From Mixta gaviniae (GTDB lineage Bacteria; Pseudomonadota; Gammaproteobacteria; Enterobacterales; Enterobacteriaceae): a stretch of DNA of 64,000 nt. A model generated the notes under the pieces. The model ran no database searches. It saw nothing but the letters and a program-made list of their open reading frames with translations, and was not told the DNA's origin. Shown piece after piece: positions 37,945 to 45,208 of the stretch; the first letter of the stretch is position 1, and every line of letters starts with the position of its first letter. The stretch spans positions 2,914,001 to 2,978,000 of the forward strand of contig NZ_CP026377.1 in the NCBI RefSeq assembly GCF_002953195.1. The letters run 5' to 3'. The position numbers and the translations under genes are program-made.

Positions 37945-38313
37945 TTATAGTGTGTACCCAAGGTTTTTTTCATTGAAAAAGCCTCTTCCATCAGCAGTAT
38001 CGTTAGTAATTCTTATTCTGAAATCTTTAAATGATGCTCCTTGGTTTATCTTCAACCAGACATTGCTGTGACCTGAAAACCTTTGAATCTTCCACAACTC
38101 ACCAAAATAGAATGATGACTCTGTGCTACCCTCTTCTATGTCATTAACTTCTTTTAACGAGTCACACAATCTATAACGCTTAGCTCTACTATCCTCACCA
38201 ACAAGGTAGATCTCTCGATAATAATTGTGATCAAAATTAACGCATAGGGACTGTACACTTGTTACTTGACTGGGAACTTTGAAAGACTCGCCATTATGGC
38301 GTGAAATAGGCAA
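37945..38313 (-). CDS. Unknown protein replacing the integrase 3' end
   Basis: A 122-residue frame starting MPISRHNGESFKVPSQVTSV and overlapping the truncated integrase end by 20 bases. The body (CVNFDHNYYREIYLVGEDSR, later FYFGELWKIQRFSGHSNVWL) looks like a beta-rich soluble domain of genuine coding sequence. No family is recognised. The real start may be internal or lost, since the frame begins right at the break in the integrase gene. It may therefore be the 3' remnant of a larger gene joined by deletion. Confidence 0.45.
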   Translation of the reverse strand: MPISRHNGESFKVPSQVTSVQSLCVNFDHNYYREIYLVGEDSRAKRYRLCDSLKEVNDIEEGSTESSFYFGELWKIQRFSGHSNVWLKINQGASFKDFRIRITNDTADGRGFFNEKNLGYTL

Positions 38314-39295
38314 TGAAACCCCATTCGATTAACTTAGAATAGATGACTACCTGCCTTGTAGCGTTCTCAGTTTTCCCCTGCCCGCCTTCAGCAATCAGGA
38401 AATAGTAACGCTGGCTATCTTCGTCGAATTTAATCTGTGACTTCTCCAGCTTTCCTATCTCGCATCTTCTCGCTCCCGTGTATGCCAATAACAACGTGAT
38501 CCATTTTTGCCAGTTGTCGGGCTGCTCAAGCGCCCACCCTACAAACTTTTTCATCTCCGCAGTGCTGTAAGCACCAAATCTCGCTTTTGAAGGTGCAGCC
38601 ACTACGCCATCAGTTGGCGATTTCTGCAAAACGTCTTTGCTTTCAGTTAGAAACGTTTTGAACAGTAATTTGTAGATTTTGAGATGCTTATGGATAGCTT
38701 CAATCCCCACCAGATCATCTGGTGGCACTTCATCACATTCAATCAGCTGCTGCACTGTCATTGACCGGTAAGGCTGCACAACTCGCTTAGGGAGGTTCTC
38801 AACAACTTCCATCACTTGTTTAATGTCCTGCTTGGTGATAGCCGCGACATTAGTTTCTCCACCCAAGACAGTTAGCAACACTTCCATGTAGCGCTCATTT
38901 GCCATTGAGATCGATTTCGTCCAGTTTCGCCCCTTTTCGTCTTTGTACATCGCCCATGCATCCGAGAGGGTTAGCGCTTTTTCCGGTTCGGCTGGCGGTT
39001 GAGATTCCACGATTTCAACAGGAGAAGCTATCTGCTGATAGGGCAAAAGTGGATTTCTCACAGCCTTGCGTTCTGACGCAATCAGATTAGACAAAAATGA
39101 TTCGAACACGAGGAGCGGCGTAGCTAATGATTTAACAAAAGGTATGTGTGGCGTAACGCCAATCATCAAAGCAGATGCTTCGCGATAGCTGTCAGTGAGA
39201 AGAGATTTCTTATACATCCTGCCATTTGAAAGCCGAATTTGCAGGTAGTAGTTGCCGTTTCGCTGAAACGTGTATGGAAGAGTTCTGTACCCCAT
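38294..39295 (-). pseudogene. Tyrosine-type phage/island integrase, C-terminus missing
   Basis: 333 residues remain. The N-terminus (MGYRTLPYTFQRNGNYYLQI) is an arm-binding domain. A SAM-like core-binding domain follows (around residues 105-215). The catalytic domain begins with the box I arginine in LLLAYTGARRCEIGKL (residue 276/277). The frame stops soon after KTENATRQVVIYSKLIEWGF, so box II (HxxR) and the nucleophilic Tyr are absent. Full-length relatives are well over 400 residues. The start at 39295 has AAGGAT upstream; an earlier ATG at 39325 does not. Being beside the right junction fits an island integrase. Confidence 0.85.
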
Positions 39296-39378
39296 GAATA
39301 CATCCTTTTTGTACCTCAAGTGCATTACGCACCGACAAAAAGAGAATCAGTTTCATGATAAGTAGGCCAAGTTTTGGC

Positions 39379-39452
39379 CCCTACGCTGGCATTATCCAGA
39401 TCAGGTAATACGGGTATTTCTCAGCCTTCACAAAGAAGGGCACCCCGAGTCA
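39379..39452 (-). ncRNA. Partial TPP riboswitch copy at the right island junction
   Basis: On the minus strand it has TGACTCGGGGTGCCC, a P3 hairpin CCTTC/GAAGG like that of E. coli thiM, CTGAGAAATACCCG, and GGATAATGCCAGCGTAGGG. After this the sequence is GGCCAAAAC, so the 3' strand of P1 (AGTCA) is missing and the aptamer cannot close normally. The 5' flank is the native thiM leader. It now lies 83 bases upstream of the integrase start. Confidence 0.88.
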
Positions 39453-39468
39453 TTTAAATCAATTTTCA

Positions 39469-39509
39469 GGATTAGCCGCTCGCTAATCCTGGTCAGGATA
39501 ATGCCAGCG
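39469..39509. repeat. Hairpin and inverted thi-box fragment in the native thiM leader
   Basis: GGATTAGC/GCTAATCC (39469-39489) is a perfect 8-bp stem with a 5-base loop. GGATAATGCCAGCG (39496-39509) is the exact reverse complement of CGCTGGCATTATCC in the right thi-box copy (39384-39397). Both lie upstream of the aptamer on the minus strand. Confidence 0.75.
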
Positions 39510-39603
39510 AGAAGCCAGGCGCACAAGTCTCAACCCTGACATAGGCCCTGTGGCGACGCCACCGGCGGCCCGTCAGGCTGGCGGTGATCTTTTCATTGGG
39601 AAA

Positions 39604-39625
39604 GCCAGGCGCTAATCCGCCTGGC
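39604..39625 (-). terminator. Terminator after mltB
   Basis: GCCAGGCG, loop CTAATC, CGCCTGGC form a perfect 8-bp stem. On the minus strand TTTCCC follows. It lies 20 bases after the mltB stop. Confidence 0.65.
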
Positions 39626-39644
39626 CCGTTAAACCGCGTTCGCC

Positions 39645-40724
39645 TTAGCGCGCCAGTCCTACCGCTTCGCCCAGCTGCCAGACCGCCATCGCGTAATGGT
39701 TACTGTGGTTATAGCGGGTGATGACATAGAAGTTAGGCAGCCCGTACCAGTACTGATAAGACTTGCCCATATCAAAGCGCAGCAGGCTGACCTGCGGATT
39801 ACCGTTGATGGTCGCCTGAGGACGCAGTCCCGCTGCCGCCAGGCTGGCAAGGCTGTAACGGGTTTTAAAGCCGGTTTCCAGGCCGGGTGCCTGCCCGCTC
39901 GCCGGCACGGCGACCGTTTCGCCCGCCTGCCAGCCGTGCTGTTTGAAGTAGTTCGCCACGCTGCCGATGGCATCGACCGGATCCCAAAGGTTGGTATGGC
40001 CGTCGCCGTTGAAATCCACCGCATAGAGTTTTTCCGACGAAGGCATAAACTGGCCATACCCCATCGCGCCGGCATAGGAGCCGCGCAATTCCAGCGGGTC
40101 ATCGCGCTCTTTACGCGCCATCAGCAGAAAAGTTTCCAGCTCACTGGTGAAGTATTCCGCGCGTCGCGGATAGGCGAACGAGAGCGTCGCCAGCGCATCG
40201 ATAATGCGGGTTTTGCCCATCACGCGGCCCCAGCGGGTCTCCACGCCGATAATGCCGACAATGATTTCCGGCGGTACGCCATATTCGCGCTGCGCGCGCT
40301 GCAGCGCATCCTGATACTGGTTCCAGAACGCCACGCCTTTCTGCACGTTGTCCGGCGTAATGAACTTATTGCGATAGCGGATCCAGGCGCCATTAGGGCC
40401 AGTCGGTCCCTGATAGCTGGGTGTCGGCGCCTGGCGATCCATCAGCCGCAGCACCCAGTCGAGGCGTTTGGTCTGCGCCAGCACGCTCTGCAGCTGCTGA
40501 CGGTTGAAGCCATGCTCCTGCACCATTTTGTCGATAAAGCGCTCCGCCGCCGGGTTGCCGGAGAAATCGCCGTTCAGCGGCTGGATTTCATGGCTGGGCT
40601 TGAGCAAAAAACCGCCGTCGCCGAGGAACGGGTTGCCGGTTTGCGCAGGCGGTGGGGAGGAAGGCTTGCTGCTACAGGCAGCCAGTAACACAATCAGCGG
40701 TAAGAGGATGCCAGGATGACGCAT
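39645..40724 (-). CDS. mltB: MltB, membrane-bound lytic murein transglycosylase B
   Basis: A 359-residue lipoprotein with lipobox LLAAC (Cys17). The catalytic Glu162 in GIIGVETRWGRVMGK has the same number as in E. coli MltB. An EF-hand-like calcium loop is visible at VDFNGDGHTNLWD. The enzyme cleaves the MurNAc-GlcNAc bond and forms 1,6-anhydro ends at the outer-membrane face of the wall. In E. coli mltB lies elsewhere, beside srlA, so its place here is lineage-specific. Confidence 0.95.
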   Translation of the reverse strand: MRHPGILLPLIVLLAACSSKPSSPPPAQTGNPFLGDGGFLLKPSHEIQPLNGDFSGNPAAERFIDKMVQEHGFNRQQLQSVLAQTKRLDWVLRLMDRQAPTPSYQGPTGPNGAWIRYRNKFITPDNVQKGVAFWNQYQDALQRAQREYGVPPEIIVGIIGVETRWGRVMGKTRIIDALATLSFAYPRRAEYFTSELETFLLMARKERDDPLELRGSYAGAMGYGQFMPSSEKLYAVDFNGDGHTNLWDPVDAIGSVANYFKQHGWQAGETVAVPASGQAPGLETGFKTRYSLASLAAAGLRPQATINGNPQVSLLRFDMGKSYQYWYGLPNFYVITRYNHSNHYAMAVWQLGEAVGLAR

Positions 40725-40894
40725 TGAAAGTCCATATATTCAGCGATGAAAAAGAATAATGGTAAGCGTGGATCTGCGCCAGGTAAAAGAAAATTCCTGG
40801 TTTACGAAAAATATTTTTTAGCCGCTTGCAGCGGCGTCTCAACGCCGCCGAATAAGGCGCGAGTTTTACCGTCGGGCGGGCACTGTACGGTTTT

Positions 40895-41131
40895 TTACTG
40901 CGGCTTTTGCCGGAACAGCGTCCACTCTTCGATACGTTCGCCCTGGGGAAACTGGCAGTAGCCGATTTCGCCGTTCGGAGCGGCATCGATTTCCACTTTT
41001 CCGCCCTGCTGCACGCAATAAACGGAAGCGGGATTGGGCATGCCGATCTTCTGCGCAGGCGCCTGGCGAGAAGGACCGCCGCTGCAGCCAGCCAGCATGG
41101 CCGCCGCGAAAAACATCAGGCTCTTTTTCAT
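40895..41131 (-). CDS. DUF333-domain lipoprotein
   Basis: A 78-residue protein with signal peptide MKKSLMFFAAAMLAGCSGG and lipobox LAGC. The mature part PNPASVYCVQQGGKVEI followed by GYCQFPQGERIEEWTLFR is the DUF333 pattern (one Cys pair, a Glu-Glu-Trp turn), also seen in E. coli YoaF. The start at 41131 is chosen because the lipoprotein signal begins there. The function is unknown. It lies 57 bases after ecotin in the same direction. Confidence 0.82.
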   Translation of the reverse strand: MKKSLMFFAAAMLAGCSGGPSRQAPAQKIGMPNPASVYCVQQGGKVEIDAAPNGEIGYCQFPQGERIEEWTLFRQKPQ

Positions 41132-41188
41132 CTTGCTTGCTCGTTGCTCAGGCCCGCGCCGCCGGATACCAGCGGCGCGGCACAATGA

Positions 41189-41686
41189 TTACTGTTTTAT
41201 CGCATCGCTGATAGCGGGATCCGCCTGCCAGAGACGATATTTCACTTCTACATCCGCAGGCGTATAAATCACGATCGGCAGTTTGCTGTTGTAGCGCTGC
41301 AGGCCCTGCGGAAGATGCGCGGCGACAAATTCACGCCGGGTGCGCTTATCGGGGCACATCATCTGCGTGGAAGCGGGCGGCGACAGGCGCTTCACCACCA
41401 GATAGTCATATCCCCACCCTTCCAGCGTGCGCTGCTCGGTTTCCGCGCCCAGCATCACCCGGTTGCAGTCCCTTTCCAGCGTTTTGCCTATCAGCAGCTC
41501 GACTTTATAGCGATCTTCGTGCTGCTGCGGCGGCAGATAGATCACCTGCCGGACCTGCCCTTTCTCCGCTGCCGGGTAGGGCGCCACGCTTTCCAGGCTG
41601 GCGTGGGAAGATTGGGCCGGCGTCGTTCCGGCATACGCCGAGGCGGCGATAAATAACGCGCTAAGCGCGATAGCAATTTTTTTCAT
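41189..41686 (-). CDS. eco: Ecotin, periplasmic serine protease inhibitor
   Basis: A 165-residue protein with signal peptide MKKIAIALSALFIAASAYA. Ecotin landmarks are APYPAAEKGQVRQVI, TLEGWGYDYLVV, RYNSKLPIVIYTPADVEVKY and the disulfide pair Cys74/Cys111 with E. coli spacing. Aligned without gaps to E. coli, the reactive loop STMMAC becomes STQMMC, so the P1 residue would be Gln108 in place of Met. Ecotin dimers inhibit chymotrypsin-fold proteases such as neutrophil elastase and trypsin. The start at 41686 is set by the signal peptide. Confidence 0.93.
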   Translation of the reverse strand: MKKIAIALSALFIAASAYAGTTPAQSSHASLESVAPYPAAEKGQVRQVIYLPPQQHEDRYKVELLIGKTLERDCNRVMLGAETEQRTLEGWGYDYLVVKRLSPPASTQMMCPDKRTRREFVAAHLPQGLQRYNSKLPIVIYTPADVEVKYRLWQADPAISDAIKQ

Positions 41687-41846
41687 CTTTATTCCAGAGT
41701 TTTTCCAACTTAATAAACCATGCTGAAACAGGATAACCCTATTTAACGCTGAAGATAACCCATAATGTCGGATAAAAAAGCGCAAGCGCCATTCAGGCGG
41801 ATTCCAAAGCGGGATCACGCTTATCGCCGCTAAGGTGGGGATAAAG

Positions 41847-41892
41847 CGCGATCTGCATCACAAAACCCTCGTCAGCAGCAGGAATATCCATC
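41847..41892 (+). promoter_or_regulatory. Putative CRP and AraC sites upstream of araE
   Basis: CGCGA-TCTGCA-TCACA (41847-41862) has one perfect CRP half-site. CAGC-AGGAATA-TCCATC (41876-41892) matches the AraC half-site pattern TAGC-N7-TCCATA closely. araE in E. coli is controlled by both proteins. Confidence 0.5.
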
Positions 41893-41976
41893 TCTATGGA
41901 CCATTTAACATCACGCCCGCCCCGGAGAATTCTGTATGTTGCCGTATGATGCAGCATTCTAATCCGGAGCCGTAAA

Positions 41977-43395
41977 ATGTCTTATGTAAACAATAGTTTA
42001 GATATTGCCGATACGCACAGACGCAAGGTGCGTCGTATGAATCTGTTTATCTCCTTTTCCGCCGCGCTGGCGGGCCTGCTGTTTGGGCTGGATATCGGCG
42101 TGATTTCAGGCGCGCTGCCCTTTATTACCCACCACTTTTCGCTTACCAGCCATCAACAGGAGTGGGTGGTAAGCAGCATGATGCTCGGCGCGGCGCTGGG
42201 CGCGCTGTGTAACGGCTGGGTCTCCTCGCGTCTGGGACGCAAATATAGCCTGATGGCCGGCGCGGTTTTGTTTATTCTCGGATCGCTCGGCTCCGCCTTC
42301 GCTAACAGCCTTGAACTGCTGCTGGCGGCGCGCGTGGTGCTGGGCGTCGCCGTGGGCATCGCTTCTTATACCGCCCCGCTCTACCTCTCTGAAATGGCCA
42401 GCGAGAATATTCGCGGCAGGATGATCAGCATGTATCAGCTGATGATCACCTTCGGCATTCTGCTGGCCTTTCTCTCCGATACTGCGCTGAGCTACAGCGG
42501 CAACTGGCGCGCAATGCTGGGCGTGCTGGCGTTGCCGGCGGTGGTACTGTTCGCAATGGTGATTTTCCTGCCCAACAGCCCGCGCTGGCTGGCGGCGAAA
42601 GGACAGCATATCGAAGCGGAAGAAGTGCTGCGCATGCTGCGCGATACCTCGGAAAAAGCGCGCGCCGAACTGAACGAGATCCGCCAAAGCCTGCAGATGA
42701 AACAGGGTGGCTGGACGCTGTTCCGCCGCAACGGCAATGTACGCCGCGCGGTATTTCTCGGCATGCTACTGCAGGCGATGCAGCAGTTCACCGGGATGAA
42801 CATCATCATGTACTACGCGCCGCAGATTTTTAAAATGGCGGGCTTCAGCAATACCCAACAGCAGATGATGGCGACGGTGGTGGTCGGCCTGACCTTTATG
42901 CTGGCGACGTTGATTGCGGTCTTTACCGTGGATAAAGCGGGCCGCAAGCCGGTGCTGAAAATTGGCTTTACGGTGATGGCGTTCGCCACGCTGGTGTTGG
43001 GCTACTGCCTGATGCAGGCGGGCCGCGGCGAAATCTCTACCGGGCTTTCCTGGCTTTCGGTTGGCATGACAATGATGTGTATTGCCGGTTACGCCATGAG
43101 CGCCGCGCCGGTGGTTTGGATCCTCTGTTCGGAAATTCAGCCGCTGAAATGCCGCGACTTCGGCGTTACCTGTTCGACTACCACCAACTGGATCGCCAAT
43201 ATGATTATCGGCGCCACCTTCCTGACGCTGCTGGACACCATCGGCGCAGCGGGCACTTTCTGGCTCTATACCGGTTTTAACCTGGCGTTTGTGGTCATTA
43301 CCTTCTGGCTGATACCGGAAACCAAAAACGTGACGCTGGAGCATATCGAGAAAAACCTGATGTCGGGCAAGAAGCTGCGTGACCTGGGGCAGTAA
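41977..43395 (+). CDS. araE: AraE, arabinose:proton symporter
   Basis: A 472-residue, 12-helix sugar porter, exactly E. coli AraE length and very similar along its whole length. Family motifs are [62 protein letters not shown] and the final [12 protein letters not shown]. It imports L-arabinose with protons. No other ara genes are in the window, so it is a detached regulon member. Confidence 0.95.
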   Translation: MSYVNNSLDIADTHRRKVRRMNLFISFSAALAGLLFGLDIGVISGALPFITHHFSLTSHQQEWVVSSMMLGAALGALCNGWVSSRLGRKYSLMAGAVLFILGSLGSAFANSLELLLAARVVLGVAVGIASYTAPLYLSEMASENIRGRMISMYQLMITFGILLAFLSDTALSYSGNWRAMLGVLALPAVVLFAMVIFLPNSPRWLAAKGQHIEAEEVLRMLRDTSEKARAELNEIRQSLQMKQGGWTLFRRNGNVRRAVFLGMLLQAMQQFTGMNIIMYYAPQIFKMAGFSNTQQQMMATVVVGLTFMLATLIAVFTVDKAGRKPVLKIGFTVMAFATLVLGYCLMQAGRGEISTGLSWLSVGMTMMCIAGYAMSAAPVVWILCSEIQPLKCRDFGVTCSTTTNWIANMIIGATFLTLLDTIGAAGTFWLYTGFNLAFVVITFWLIPETKNVTLEHIEKNLMSGKKLRDLGQ

Positions 43396-43401
43396 TCCCG
43401 T

Positions 43402-43439
43402 GCGCTTCCTTAGCGACAAATAAGGAAGCGCGCATTTTT
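43402..43439 (+). terminator. Strong terminator after araE
   Basis: GCGCTTCCTTA pairs with TAAGGAAGCGC (11 bp, 8-base loop), followed by GCATTTTT. It starts 7 bases after the stop. Confidence 0.85.
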
Positions 43440-43666
43440 CCTGCCGGCCCGCATAGCTAATGGCGTTATCCCTGTTTCGCTGATCGCTCTCTCCTTTTAC
43501 AGTATGTTGTAACTATAAATGGCAATTTCGGCTGGCTGCAGCGAGCGGTTGCGGCGGATAACTGCGATCTGCTACTACCGGCACGGCCTGTTACAGCGGC
43601 ATCGCCTGCCTGTTTATCCAACCGTGAGGGCCTGCTTACCTGCCTGCACGCTTATCTGCTCCCTGC

Positions 43667-43823
43667 CCATCGCTTATCTACCTATCTGCTTACCTACCCA
43701 TCTGCTTACCTACCCATCGCTTACCTACCCATCTGCTTACCTGCCCATCTGCTTACCTACCCATCGCTTACCTACCCATCTGCTTACCTGCCCATCTGCT
43801 TACCTGCCCATCTGCTTACCTGC
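43667..43823. repeat. Tandem array of ten 15/16-bp units
   Basis: The units are CCATCTGCTTACCTAC, the same ending in TGC, or a 15-bp form CCATCGCTTACCTAC. Unit lengths run 15,16,16 three times and then 16, so a 47-bp higher-order repeat has been triplicated. Degenerate flanking units extend upstream to about 43632. The array lies in the 646-bp gap between araE and the torC-like gene. A plus-strand frame across it (PICLPTH repeats) is probably not a gene. Confidence 0.92.
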
Positions 43824-44041
43824 CCCTGGCCCTCGCAGATTCCCTGCCGTTGCCCGGCCGTCAGCCGTTTTCACCTGCCCGCCGCATAATGCCGGCAGCG
43901 TCACGCTTATGCTTTTCATCGGCCCTAAACCCCCGCTTTTTTGATACCGCACAATCCTGATTTAACCATTTAGAGGTATACAGAACTGCTTTTTAACGGG
44001 CACGACAGCCCGTTCAATAATAACGATAACCAGGAGGTTAC
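43824..44041 (+). promoter_or_regulatory. Leader region of the torC-like gene
   Basis: It contains a hairpin AACGGGC-ACGACA-GCCCGTT (43997-44016) and a clear ribosome site AGGAGG before the ATG at 44042. TATACA (43977-43982) could be a -10 box. No convincing TorR or FNR site was recognised. Confidence 0.4.
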
Positions 44042-45208
44042 ATGGCGAGGAAAAGGCGCCTTTTCGGCATCTCATGGCTGAAAGGCTGGCCGGTGCTGGG
44101 GGTGATTTTACTGGGGGCGATGGCGGGCGTGGCGCTGTTCGCCGGCGGCGTCACCCTGATGCATAAAACCAGCGACAGCGAATTCTGCGTGTCATGCCAC
44201 AGCATGCAACGCCCGCTGGCGGAATATCAGGGCAGCATCCACTTTCAGAACCCGGCCGGCATCCGCGCGGAGTGCGCCGATTGCCACGTGCCGCCGCAGC
44301 CGGTCGATTACCTGCTGACCAAAGCGGGCGCGCTAAAAGATGTGGTCGGCGAGATCGGCGGCAAAATCAACAGCGAAGAGAAATATAACGCCCACAAACT
44401 GGAGATGGCGGAATCGGTGTGGAAAACCATGAAAGCCAACGATTCCGCCACCTGCCGCAGCTGCCATAGCTTTGACGCGATGGATACGCTGGCGCAGCGC
44501 CCTGAAGCGCGCCAGGCGCATCCCGTGGCGATGCGCGACGGACAAAACTGCATCGATTGCCACCGCGGCGTGGCGCATATCCTGCCGGATATGAGCGACA
44601 GCAACGCCAGCGGCGCAGCGCAGCTGCTGGCGGCGGCAGCCCATACATCGGACAAGGCGACCCGGCTCTACGCCGTCGCCACGCAGCCTTTCCGGCTGGC
44701 GCCGGAAAGTGCTGCACCTGACGGCACGCTGTTTCCCTCTACCGAAATCACCGTGCTGCGGCGCGACGGCGAACAGTTACAGGCGCGGCTGGACGGCTGG
44801 CGTCAGCAGGATGTGCCGGGCGCCATCTATGCCGCGCCCGGCAAACGCATTATGAGCGCGGTACTGGATGACGCGGCGGCAAAACAGGTGGTCGTCAACG
44901 GTGGGCAAACCGATGGCGAAACCGGCCAGCGCTGGGATCGGGTGTCGCTGACGCTCTGGCTGCCGACCCGCATCTTAATCGACGATCGGCAGAAAATCTG
45001 GCAGTACGCCGCTGGCCTGATGTCCGCCAACTGCACCGGCTGTCACGGTCTGACCGCGCTGGATCACTTCACCGCCAATCAATGGATCGGCGTGATGAAA
45101 GGTATGGCGCCGCGCACCTCGCTGAACGAAGAGCAACTGCGCCTGCTGACGCAGTATGCGCAAAAACATGCCAGCGACAGCATTAACCCACAGGGAAGCG
45201 AACAATGA
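44042..45208 (+). CDS. torC: TorC/TorY-like pentaheme c-type cytochrome
   Basis: A 388-residue NapC/NirT-family cytochrome. An N-terminal anchor helix (residues 15-40) is followed by four haem motifs: CVSCH at 49, CADCH at 78, CRSCH at 138 and CIDCH at 170. A C-terminal domain carries a fifth motif, CTGCH. Five haems separate TorC/TorY from tetraheme NapC. It takes electrons from menaquinol and passes them to the periplasmic reductase encoded next. The stop overlaps the next start by 4 bases. TorC and TorY cannot be told apart by eye here. Confidence 0.88.
   Translation: MARKRRLFGISWLKGWPVLGVILLGAMAGVALFAGGVTLMHKTSDSEFCVSCHSMQRPLAEYQGSIHFQNPAGIRAECADCHVPPQPVDYLLTKAGALKDVVGEIGGKINSEEKYNAHKLEMAESVWKTMKANDSATCRSCHSFDAMDTLAQRPEARQAHPVAMRDGQNCIDCHRGVAHILPDMSDSNASGAAQLLAAAAHTSDKATRLYAVATQPFRLAPESAAPDGTLFPSTEITVLRRDGEQLQARLDGWRQQDVPGAIYAAPGKRIMSAVLDDAAAKQVVVNGGQTDGETGQRWDRVSLTLWLPTRILIDDRQKIWQYAAGLMSANCTGCHGLTALDHFTANQWIGVMKGMAPRTSLNEEQLRLLTQYAQKHASDSINPQGSEQ

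Larger units (their letters stand above)
34597..39426. mobile_element. 4.8-kb genomic island inserted in the thiM TPP riboswitch
   Basis: The ends are a 48-bp perfect direct repeat (34597-34644 and 39379-39426), the 3' half of the thi-box aptamer. A second identical block, GGGCACCCCGAGTCAT, recurs at the same offset (34656-34671 and 39438-39453). Between them base composition drops well below the flanks. Gene content is an integrase fragment next to the right end, a serine recombinase, a zincin effector with a lipoprotein immunity protein, and unknown small genes. A tyrosine-recombinase island using the thi box as attB explains all of this. The integrase has lost its catalytic C-terminus, so the island is probably fixed. 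Confidence 0.85.

Noticed and set aside
43519..43944. Plus-strand frame with PICLPTH repeats over the 15/16-bp array
   Set aside because: No ribosome site, and the array's unit lengths mix 15 and 16, which would shift the frame between units. It is explained by the tandem repeat.
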